In this document: positions 39,545 to 47,700 of the stretch, piece by piece
Numbering within the stretch: position 1 is the first letter of the stretch
Layout: each line of letters begins with the position of its first letter
Assembly (NCBI GenBank): GCA_013822765.1
Contig: PNKY01000009.1
Coordinates: forward strand, 1 to 64,000
Direction: 5' to 3'
Source: Rhodospirillum sp.
Lineage (GTDB): Bacteria > Pseudomonadota > Alphaproteobacteria > Dongiales > Dongiaceae
DNA: 64,000 nucleotides
Made by a program: the position numbers and the translations under genes
Notes under the pieces: model-generated
What the model saw: only the letters and a program-made list of their open reading frames with translations
Told to the model about the DNA's origin: nothing
Database searches by the model: none

Positions 39545-39660
39545 TCCCCTCCCCCAAACTGGGGGAGGGCAGGGTGGGGGAAGCGAGTGACGATTCCCTC
39601 CCACCGAGGGGCGGCTTCCTCCTCCCCAACCCTCCCCCGTATCGGGGGAGTAGATTTCCC
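39545..39660. repeat. Class 3 C-rich palindrome, copy B
   Basis: CCCCTCCCCCAAACTGGGGG/AGGG and CCTCCCCCGTATCGGGGGAG stems flank GGGTGGGGGAAGC and CTTCCTCCTCCCCAACCC. The arrangement mirrors the element at 15321 with the two stems in opposite order. It lies between rsmI and yraN. Confidence 0.8.
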
Positions 39661-39677
39661 TGCGTGGTGAGGGTGGG

Positions 39678-40118
39678 ATGAGGCCCCCACGCGACCGCCA
39701 GCGCGCCTATCTGTCCGGCCGCCGCGCCGAGCGGATTGCGTGTTGGCTGCTGAGGCTGAAGGGCTATCGGATCCTGGCGGTGAACTGGCGCTGCACGGCG
39801 GGGGAGGTCGACATCCTGGCGCGGCGGGGGCGGGTGCTGGCGGCGGTGGAGGTGAAGCGGCGCGCGGGCGGGCTGGTGGCGGGCGAGGCGGCGGAGGATG
39901 CGGCGCTGTTCGCGATCTCGCCCCATCAGCAGGCGCGGGTGGCGCGGGCGGCGGCGACTTTCGCGGCCCGGCGCTCGGATTGCCGGGCGCTGGAGCTGCG
40001 GCTCGACGCCATCACTGTCACAAGTCCGACATCCGGGTGGCGGGGCGGGCTGGCGCGGGCGCTGCAGTGGGGCTGGCCGCGACATTTCCCGGCGGCATGG
40101 CAAGCCGACTCGCGTTAG
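39678..40118 (+). CDS. yraN: UPF0102 / YraN-family endonuclease-like protein
   Basis: 146 residues with the YraN core: RRAERIACWLLRLKGYRILAVNWR, GEVDILARRGRVLAAVEVKRR (PD-(D/E)xK-like E..D..E..K residues) and ISPHQQARVARAA. It is predicted to be a restriction-endonuclease-like fold of unknown role. It follows rsmI, as in many proteobacteria. Confidence 0.9.
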   Translation: MRPPRDRQRAYLSGRRAERIACWLLRLKGYRILAVNWRCTAGEVDILARRGRVLAAVEVKRRAGGLVAGEAAEDAALFAISPHQQARVARAAATFAARRSDCRALELRLDAITVTSPTSGWRGGLARALQWGWPRHFPAAWQADSR

Positions 40119-40132
40119 GGCATAGTGCCCGC

Positions 40133-40834
40133 ATGCGAGTCGCGCCCACTATGGCAGCACCCTTGCTCCTCGTCAGCTACGGGGTACTGACGGCGTGCTC
40201 GCCCATCGGCACCGCGATCGGCGCCGCCGCCTTCACGGCGGATCTCGCGACCCAGGAACGCGGTCTCTACCAGGGCCTCGACGACCACCGCATGTGGATC
40301 TTGATCAATGCTCGTTTTGCGGCCGCCGATATGGCGGTGGCGCAAAACGTACACTTGCAGGTGCAGGAAGGCCGCGTGCTGCTGAGCGGCGTGGTGCCGA
40401 CGCAGGAGCACAGATTGGCCGCGGTCAAGGCGGCGTGGGAAGAGCCGGGCGTGCGCGAGGTCATCAATCACATCGAGGTCGAGAACGCGCGCGATCTCGG
40501 CCAGGTCGTGCAGGACGAAGCTCTCGCGCGCACGGTGTGGGCCAAGCTGTTCGTCGACCGCGCCGTGCGCGCCAACAACTACTCGGTCGAGTGCATCGAC
40601 AACATCGTGTACCTGATCGGCGTCGGGCAGGACAAGACCGAGATGCAGCGCGTCATCGACCATGCGCGCGACGTCGCCTATGTGCGCGACGTGCAGAATT
40701 ATGTGCGGGTGAAGACCGATCCGCTGCTGCCCGAGCCGCCGCCGCCGGCCAAGGCGCCGGACATCATGCCGGCGGAGAAGCAGCCCGGCCTGGATCCGAC
40801 CGCTGGCGGCTTCACGCAAGCGAGCGGGTCATGA
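40133..40834 (+). CDS. BON-domain outer-membrane lipoprotein (DolP/YraP-like)
   Basis: 233 residues: lipoprotein signal with lipobox LTAC, an N-terminal ERGLYQGLDDHRMWILINAR segment, then two BON domains (VHLQVQEGRVLLSGVVPTQE and YSVECIDNIVYLIGVGQD). A proline-rich tail follows. DolP in E. coli protects outer-membrane integrity and binds anionic lipids near division sites. The start at 40133 lies 14 bases after yraN. Position after rsmI-yraN supports the DolP assignment. Confidence 0.88.
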   Translation: MRVAPTMAAPLLLVSYGVLTACSPIGTAIGAAAFTADLATQERGLYQGLDDHRMWILINARFAAADMAVAQNVHLQVQEGRVLLSGVVPTQEHRLAAVKAAWEEPGVREVINHIEVENARDLGQVVQDEALARTVWAKLFVDRAVRANNYSVECIDNIVYLIGVGQDKTEMQRVIDHARDVAYVRDVQNYVRVKTDPLLPEPPPPAKAPDIMPAEKQPGLDPTAGGFTQASGS

Positions 40835-40847
40835 CAGCAGCCGCGTC

Positions 40848-41690
40848 ATGACACCGGGCGCGATCGAAGACGCGCTGCGCCGGATGGGCGAAGGCGCGGA
40901 CGAGGCCATCGACCTGGCGGAGGCGGCGCTGCTGTGCGCGGCGCACGAACGCGACATCGATCTCGAGTCCAGCCGGCAGCATCTCGCGGAGATCGCGGGC
41001 GCGATGAAGCACGCGGCGGCGCTCGATGGGCTCAAGCCCGGCGACGACAAGCTCGATGCCTGCTGCGATGCGCTGCGCTACGTGCTGGTGGAGAAATTCG
41101 GCTATCGCGGCGACGAGGAGACCTACGACGACCTGCGCAACGCCGACCTGGCCGCGGTGATCCAGCGCAGGCGGGGCCTCCCGGTCGCGCTGTCGATTCT
41201 GTACGTCCATGCGGCGCGGTCGCTCGGCTGGCGCATCGAGGGATTGAACTTCCCCGGCCATTTCGTGATCCGGCTGCATGGCGACCGCCAGGCGGTGATC
41301 CTCGATCCGTTCGCCGGCGGCATCGCGCGCTCGATCCAGGACCTGCGGCAGCTGCTGAAGGCGCAATCGACCGACAAGACCGAGGTCAAGCCGGAGCATT
41401 TCTCGGCGCTGGAAAACCGCCAGATCCTGCTGCGGCTGCAGAACAACATCAAGGTGCGGCGGATCCAGGAGGGCGACCTCAAGGGCGCCGAGCGCGCGCT
41501 GCAGCGCATGCTGTGGATCGCGCCCAACCAGGCCGAGCTGTGGCGCGAAAGCGGCATCCTCAACGCGCGGCTGGAGAACATCCTCGCCGCGCGCCGCGCG
41601 CTGACCCGCTATCTCGAGCTGGCGGAGAACGACCAGCAACGGCAACGCGCCGCACGGTTGTTGCAGGAGCTGGGCCAGCAGCTGCATTAG
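40848..41690 (+). CDS. SirB1-family transglutaminase-like/TPR protein
   Basis: 280 residues. The N-terminal part has the transglutaminase-like SirB1 pattern DDKLDACCDALRYVLVEKFGY, RRRGLPVALSILYVHAARSLGW and GLNFPGHFVIRL. The C-terminal part is TPR-like (LKGAERALQRMLWIAPNQAE). The usual papain-type Cys is not obviously retained (the RRRGLPVALS position lacks it), as in most SirB1 proteins, so activity is doubtful. Starts 13 bases after the BON gene. Confidence 0.85.
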   Translation: MTPGAIEDALRRMGEGADEAIDLAEAALLCAAHERDIDLESSRQHLAEIAGAMKHAAALDGLKPGDDKLDACCDALRYVLVEKFGYRGDEETYDDLRNADLAAVIQRRRGLPVALSILYVHAARSLGWRIEGLNFPGHFVIRLHGDRQAVILDPFAGGIARSIQDLRQLLKAQSTDKTEVKPEHFSALENRQILLRLQNNIKVRRIQEGDLKGAERALQRMLWIAPNQAELWRESGILNARLENILAARRALTRYLELAENDQQRQRAARLLQELGQQLH

Positions 41691-41719
41691 TGGAACCGGA
41701 CTCTCGATCACACTCCCTT

Positions 41720-41751
41720 CGTCATCCTCGTGCTTGGCACGACCACGACGG
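41720..41751. repeat. Short class 2-related palindrome
   Basis: CGTCATCCTCGTGCTTGGCA followed by CGACCACGACGG; the first 20 bases are identical to the left arm at 44523. It appears to be a truncated member lying between convergent genes. Confidence 0.6.
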
Positions 41752-41780
41752 AGAGGGGGAGAGAGTCCCTTCCGCACGCC

Positions 41781-42302
41781 CTACGCGGGTTGCTCCGCCT
41801 CGGTGACGCGCCGCCATGCGTCCAGGTGCCAGTCGGAGGCGATGGCGACCGGCAAGTCCGGATAGCGGTGCAGCGCCAGGATGCAGTCCACCATGCGGCC
41901 GTCGGCGGACAGCGGATAGAACATGCGCTCGGAGTCGATGAAGCCGCGGCCGGGGAACGGCATGCCGTAGCGGCCGTATTGCGGCAGGCAGGTGGCGACC
42001 ACGCGGGTCAGGTCGTCGAGCACCCGCGGGCGCGAGGCGGGGTCGACCACATCGTCGACCCAGCGGCCGGCATAGTCGAGCTGGGCGGCTGCGCTCTGCG
42101 CCGTGCCGACCAGGCGGAAGCGGAAGCGCACGGCATCGTCCGCCAGCACCACGTCGATCAGGTTCACGTAAGACAGCACGTCCGCGAACGCCTGCGGGTC
42201 GAGGTCGGCGCGGCGCGCCATCCGCCGGCCATCAGCCAGGGCCGTCAGGTGGTCGCGCATCCTGGTAAAGCGCGGATCCAGCGTGTCGAACGCGGCCGTC
42301 AT
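41781..42302 (-). CDS. PAS_5-type PAS domain protein
   Basis: 173 residues with LPD/DLDPQAFADVLSYVNLIDVV, VRFRFRLVGTAQSAAAQLDY and CILALHRYPD, typical of the PF07310 PAS family common in Rhodospirillales and rhizobia, of unknown ligand. It is divergent from a hybrid histidine kinase gene that begins 185 bases away, which suggests but does not show a shared signalling role. Confidence 0.82.
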   Translation of the reverse strand: MTAAFDTLDPRFTRMRDHLTALADGRRMARRADLDPQAFADVLSYVNLIDVVLADDAVRFRFRLVGTAQSAAAQLDYAGRWVDDVVDPASRPRVLDDLTRVVATCLPQYGRYGMPFPGRGFIDSERMFYPLSADGRMVDCILALHRYPDLPVAIASDWHLDAWRRVTEAEQPA

Positions 42303-42487
42303 CGATTTTCCTTTTTGTCAGTTCCGCGATGCACTTTGGCCGATCCGGCGTGGGTTTGTGCAATGCCGTTTGGGCATCGAACGGCGCCGCCTATGCCATT
42401 CGAACTAGTTTCAGCGTCGATTAACCACTCGGGCGCAGACTCGTTGTATATGCGATGAGCCGCCCGAGGGTGAGATACGGCTCGATT

Positions 42488-44497
42488 ATGGACAACCAGA
42501 CGCCTTTGCTGCCCGATTTCCGCGCGCTGTTCGAAGCGGCGCCCAACCTCTACCTCGTGCTGTCGCCGGACCTCATCATCGTCGCGGTCAGCGATGCCTA
42601 TTGCCGCGCCACCAAGACCGAGCGCGCCGGCGTCCTGGGGCGCCACCTGTTCGACGTGTTCCCGGACAATCCGGACGATCCCGCCGCGACCGGCGTCAAC
42701 AACCTGCGCTCTTCGCTGGTGCGGGTGTTGCAGTTCCGCCGTCCGGACGCGATGGCGGTGCAGAAATATGACATCCGCCGGCCGGACTCCGAAGGCGGCG
42801 GCTTCGAAGTGCGCCATTGGGCGCCGCTCAATACGCCAGTGCTGAACGAAGCCGGCAAGGTGGCCTGGATCATCCACCGGGTCGAGGACGTGACCGACAT
42901 CGTGCGCCTGCAGGAAAAGGCGGATGCCCGCATCGAGCATGTGCGCAACCAGCAGGACGTGATCGACCAGCTGCAGAAGACCACCAGTTTCCTCGACGCG
43001 GTGATCGACAACCTGCCCGGCATGCTGTTCGTGAAGTCATTCCCCGACAGCCGGTTCGTGCTTTTCAACCGCGCCGGCGAGGAGCTGCTCGGCTACGGCC
43101 GGAAGGAATATCTCGGCAAGAGCGACTACGACTTCTTCCCCAAGGACCAGGCCGACCATTTCGTCGCCAAGGATCGCGCGGTGCTGGATTCCGGCCAGAT
43201 CCAGGTCACGCCGGAAGAGCCGATCAATACCCGCGACAAGGGCGCGCGCCTGCTGCGCACCATCAAGGTGCCGGTCAAGGACAAAGCCGGCAAGGCGGAA
43301 TACCTGCTCGGCTATTCCGAGGACATCACCGAGCGCAAGGCGATCGAGCAGCAGCTGCGCCAGGCGGTGAAGATGGAAGCGGTCGGCCAGCTGACCGGCG
43401 GCGTGGCGCATGACTTCAACAACCTGCTCGGCATCATCATCGGCAATCTCGACATCGCGGCGGAGCACGCCGCCGCCGATCCGGCCCAGCGCGAGATCAT
43501 CCAGGAAGCGCTGAACGGCGCGCTGCGCGGCGCCGAGCTGACGCGCCGGCTGCTGGCCTTCTCGCGCAAGCAGCCGCTGCAGCCGGCGGTGGTCGACCTC
43601 AACCAGGGCCTGCCGCAGATCGCCGGCATGCTGCGCCGGACCCTGGGCGAGCAAGTGACGGTGGAGCTGCATCCCGATCCCGGCCTGTGGCCGGTCAAGG
43701 TCGATCCCGCGCAGCTGGACGAGGCCATCCTCAACCTCGCGATCAACGCGCGCGACGCCATGCCCAAGGGCGGCACGGTCAGCATCGAGACCCACAACGT
43801 CCGGCTCGACCGCGACTACGCCGCCGCCAACCCCGACGCGACCCCGGGCGAGTATATCCAGCTCTCGGTCAGCGACACCGGCGCCGGCATGAGCGCCGAG
43901 GTGATCGAACGCTGCTTCGAGCCGTTCTTCACCACCAAGGGGATCGAGAAGGGCACCGGGCTCGGCCTTTCCATGGTCTACGGCTTCGTCAAGCAGTCCG
44001 GCGGCCACATCAAGATCTACAGCGAGCTCGGCCACGGCACGACGGCGAAGATCTACCTGCCGCGCGCCGACGGCGGTGCGATCGCGGGCGCCCGTCCCGC
44101 CGTGGCCGACCATGCGCCGGCGCCGGGCACCGAGCTGGTGCTGATGGTGGAGGACAACAAGGACCTGCGCACCGTCACGCTGAAGCAGCTCACCGACCTC
44201 GGCTACCGCACGCTGGAGGCGGAGAACGCCAAGACGGCGCTGACGATCCTGGCCAAGCGGCCCGACATCGACCTGCTGTTCACCGACATCGTGATGCCGG
44301 GCGGCATGACCGGGACCGAGCTCGCGCGCGAAGCCAAGCGGCTCTATCCTAAGCTCAAGATCCTGCTCACCTCCGGCTACACCGCGCGCGCGATGGCCAA
44401 CGGCTTCCACGACATCGAAGGCCTGGAGCTGCTGAACAAGCCGTTCCGCAAACGCGACCTGGCGCAACGGCTGCGCACCGTGCTGGAGCGGAAGTAG
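42488..44497 (+). CDS. Hybrid sensor histidine kinase (PAS-PAS-HisKA-HATPase-REC)
   Basis: 669 residues without membrane helices, so a soluble sensor. Two PAS domains (about 10-135 and 165-295), dimerisation domain with phospho-acceptor His308 in GGVAHDFNNLLG, ATPase domain with NLAINARDAMPKGG (N box), DTGAGM and GTGLGLSM. A C-terminal receiver has phospho-acceptor Asp600 in LLFTDIVMPGG. The start at 42488 (MDNQTPLLPD) is preferred over GTG/ATG-like codons at 42455. No output regulator is adjacent. Confidence 0.92.
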   Translation: MDNQTPLLPDFRALFEAAPNLYLVLSPDLIIVAVSDAYCRATKTERAGVLGRHLFDVFPDNPDDPAATGVNNLRSSLVRVLQFRRPDAMAVQKYDIRRPDSEGGGFEVRHWAPLNTPVLNEAGKVAWIIHRVEDVTDIVRLQEKADARIEHVRNQQDVIDQLQKTTSFLDAVIDNLPGMLFVKSFPDSRFVLFNRAGEELLGYGRKEYLGKSDYDFFPKDQADHFVAKDRAVLDSGQIQVTPEEPINTRDKGARLLRTIKVPVKDKAGKAEYLLGYSEDITERKAIEQQLRQAVKMEAVGQLTGGVAHDFNNLLGIIIGNLDIAAEHAAADPAQREIIQEALNGALRGAELTRRLLAFSRKQPLQPAVVDLNQGLPQIAGMLRRTLGEQVTVELHPDPGLWPVKVDPAQLDEAILNLAINARDAMPKGGTVSIETHNVRLDRDYAAANPDATPGEYIQLSVSDTGAGMSAEVIERCFEPFFTTKGIEKGTGLGLSMVYGFVKQSGGHIKIYSELGHGTTAKIYLPRADGGAIAGARPAVADHAPAPGTELVLMVEDNKDLRTVTLKQLTDLGYRTLEAENAKTALTILAKRPDIDLLFTDIVMPGGMTGTELAREAKRLYPKLKILLTSGYTARAMANGFHDIEGLELLNKPFRKRDLAQRLRTVLERK

Positions 44498-44522
44498 GGC
44501 CTATCCGATCAATCCCAAACAT

Positions 44523-44561
44523 CGTCATCCTCGTGCTTGGCACGAGGATCCACGAGTTTGT
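44523..44561. repeat. Class 2-related palindrome, partial
   Basis: CGTCATCCTCGTGCTTGGCA then CGAGGATCCACGAGTTTG. The CCTCGTGCTTGGCACGAGG stem is perfect, and the GGATCCACGAGTTT tail matches the class 2 left arm. It lies just before a class 1 copy. Confidence 0.7.
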
Positions 44562-44634
44562 CCCCGGCTCCGAAATGTTGCCGGTGGAAACGCGTGGATG
44601 GTGAGTGGGCGCGGCCCTTGCGCTCTACTCCAAT

Positions 44635-44718
44635 CGTCCCCCGGCCTTGAGCCGGGGTCCATCGTTCAACGGCTCGTGCGATGGCGTCGTGGATCCCGGC
44701 TCAAGGCCGGGATGACGG
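44635..44718. repeat. Class 1 interspersed palindrome, copy E
   Basis: CGTCCCCCGGCCTTGAGCCG on the left and GGATCCCGGCTCAAGGCCGG with GATGACGG on the right. The centre is CATCGTTCAACGGCTCGTGCGATGG instead of the usual GGCGCCAAGC. It lies between convergent genes with a class 2 arm immediately before it. Confidence 0.8.
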
Positions 44719-44774
44719 TGGGGTTGGCTTAGGCATTGGTGCGGCACGACCATGACGGAGCAGAAGAAGCTTCG

Positions 44775-47700
44775 TCACTTCCGCGGCACCGTCGCCGGGT
44801 CGAGGCGCGACATCGGGACTGCGGCTTCCATCACGATCTTGACGGCGGCCGGCATCGGGACGGCGCGCTGGGCGGAGACGATCAGCGAGCGGGCGGCGAC
44901 GGCGATGTTCATCGGCCATAGGGTCGGCTCGGTCTTGGCGAGGTGCTGGCGGGTCTTGGCCCACAGCCGGTTGACGGCGTCGCGCGGCAGGATGTTGGGC
45001 TGGTGGCCGTCGGGCAGGCGCGGGATGCCGAACTCCGGCGTGCCGATGGTGGCGGCGCAATGCGCCAGCAGCTCGGTCACGTCGGGATGCTCGCCGGTCG
45101 TGCTCTTGGAGGTGGCGTTGATGATCTTCCAGATCGAGAGATAGCGCGGGTCGAGCGAGCCCATCAGCTTGTCGGTCTCGCCGGAGAAATAGAACTTCTC
45201 GCCGGCGTCGCTCATCCGCACCTCGAACACGTCGGTCGGGCTGAGGCCGCCGGTCTGCACCACGCCCTCCCAGATCGCGCGCTGCGCGGCATAGCCGGCG
45301 AGCGCGCCGACGATGGTGAGCACGGTGACGTGGTTCATCTCCGGCTCGGTGGCGAGCTCCGCCTTCAGCCACTCGAGCAGCTGGGTCGCAATCTTGCCAG
45401 AGGCCTGGGTCGGCGCGGCGGGCGTGGTCTCGAACAGGCTGGCGACGCTCTGCGGCTGGGTCGCGGCGGCGGCCAGCGGCGCATCGGCGGGCTTCGCAGC
45501 TGGCGTGGCCGGCGCGCGCGCCGCGGCGCCAGCCTGGTTGGGCTGCAGCTCCTTGCGCATGATGTTCGCGATGCGGTCGGTCGCGCCGTCGGTGGATTTC
45601 GCGCGCGGCTGCTCGGTCACCGTGCGTTTGGTGGAATCGGTCTGCACCTTGCGGAAGATCGCGGCGATGCGGTCCTTGCTGTCGACCGGCTGACCGGGTT
45701 GCGGCTGCGGCTCCTTGCGTGCCACCACCTCGGCGAACTTGGCCTTGAGCTGGCTCTCTACCGGGCCGTTCTGCTGCCACGGCGCGGACGGCGCGACCGG
45801 CGCCACCTGAGCCGCGGGCTCCTCGGCGATGGCCGGCGCGCTCGGCGGTTCGGCGGTCTCGACGACCAGCCCGAGAACCTCCGCGTCCGGCACGACCTGC
45901 GGCAACTCGGCGACTGGCTCGGCGACTGGCTGGGCGATCGGTCGCGCTGACGCGGTGACCGGCGCGGGCGTCTCGTCGGCGCCGCTCTTGACGATGCCGG
46001 AGAGGAATCCACCGGCGCGGCGGAACAGGGAGGTTTTGCCTTTCGGCTCCGGCGCCTTCCTGGCAGCGGCACGCTCCGCTTCGATGCGCGCCGCCTCGGC
46101 CTGCGCCACCGCCAGCCGTTCGGATTCGAGCCGTTCGGCCTCGGCTTGCTCGGCTGCTGCTCGCTCCGCCTCGACTCGTGCGGCTTCGGCCAGCGCAGCC
46201 GCGGCCTGTTCGGCTTCGAGGCGTTCGGCCTCGCGCTTGGCGGCCTGCTCGGCTTCGAGGCGCGCGGCTTGTTGCGCGGCGGCGCGTTCGGCTTCGGCGC
46301 GCTTGGCCGCTTCTGCTGTCTCCGCTGCGACGCGGTCGGCTTCCTGCTTCGCGGTCGCAGCTTTCTCCGCGGCAAGGCGATCGGCGTCCTGCTTGGCGGC
46401 CGCAGCTTTCTCCGCTGCGACGCGATCTGCTTCCTGCTTGGCGGCTGCGGCTTTCTCCGCCGCAACGCGGTCGGCTTCCTGCTTCGCTGCCGCAGCTTTC
46501 TCCGCTGCGACACGATCCGCCTCCTGCTTCGCCGCCGCAGCTTTCTCCGCGGCCAGGCGATCCGCTTCGCGCTTGGCGGTCTCGGCCTGCGCCGCTTGCT
46601 GTTTGGCGGCCGCAACCTTTTCCGCGTCCGCCTGCGATGTCTTCTCCGCTTCGATGCGGGCGGCTTGCTGGGCCTCTTCCGCCTCGCGCTTGGCGGCGGC
46701 GGCCTTTTCCGCGTCGCGCCGTGCGGCGGCGATGCGTTCGGCCTCGCGCTGCGCCGCCTGGGCGGCCGCGCGATTGGCGGTCGCCAGCCGTTCGGCTTCC
46801 TTGCGCGCGGCTTCGGCCTTCTCGGCCTCCAGGTGCGCGGCCGCGACGCGCTCGGACTCGCGCTTGAGCGCCTGGGCACGTTCGGCTTCCAGCCGCGCCG
46901 CCTCGCGCTTCGCGGCGTCGATGCGTGTCGCTTCGCGCTTGACGGCCTCGCGGTTGGCCGCTTCCAGCGTCTCGGCTTCCTTGCGCGCCGCCTGGTTCTG
47001 CTTGGCCGCTTCCTTGCGCGCCGCTTCGAGCTTCTCGGCTTCGCGCTTGGCGGCCTCGCGGTTCTTGGCCTCAAGCTGGCGCGCTTCCAGCATGGCGGCC
47101 TCGAGCTTGGCCGCTTCGCGCTTGGCCTCCTCGCGCTGCGTCGCCTGGAACTTCTCGGCGTCGACCTTGACCGCGGCCAGCTTGGCGGCTTCGGCCTTGG
47201 CCGCTTCCATGCGCGCGGCGTCGCGCTGCGCGGCCTGGCGGTTCTCGGCCTCGAGTTTTTCCACTTCGAGGCGGGCGGCGGCGCTCTTCGCCGCCTCGGC
47301 CTTGGCAGCCTCCAGCTTGGTGGCTTCGAGCTTGGCGGCTTCCTTGCGCGCGGCTTCGATGCGCACCGCTTCCTTGCGCGCCGATTCCAGTTTCTCCGAT
47401 TCGATGCGCGCCGCCTCGCGGGCGCTCGCTTCCAGCTTCTCGGCCTCGACCCGCGCGGCCTCGCGCTTGGCGGCCTCCAGCTTGGCGGCCTCCAGCTTGG
47501 CCGCATCCAGCTTGGCGGCTTCCTGGCGCGCGGCTTCGATGCGCGCGGCCTCGCGCTTCATCGCCTCGAGCTTCTCGGCTTCCTGCTTGGCGTGCTCGCG
47601 GGCGGCGGCCTCCAGCTTCTCGACCTCGCGGCGCGCGGCCTCGCGCTTGGCGGCCTCGGCCTTGGCGGATTCCAGCTTGGCGGATTCCAGCTTGGCGGCT

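Noticed and set aside
46324-46593. CRISPR-like regular repeats
   Set aside because: The 45-base units have no unique spacers, are in frame and encode a regular helix.
45758-47506. Minus-strand frame of 582 residues rich in Arg and Pro, overlapping the giant gene
   Set aside because: It is an alternative frame of the same repeat (RPPSWRPPSA pattern), created by codon bias. The family C-domain is in the other frame.
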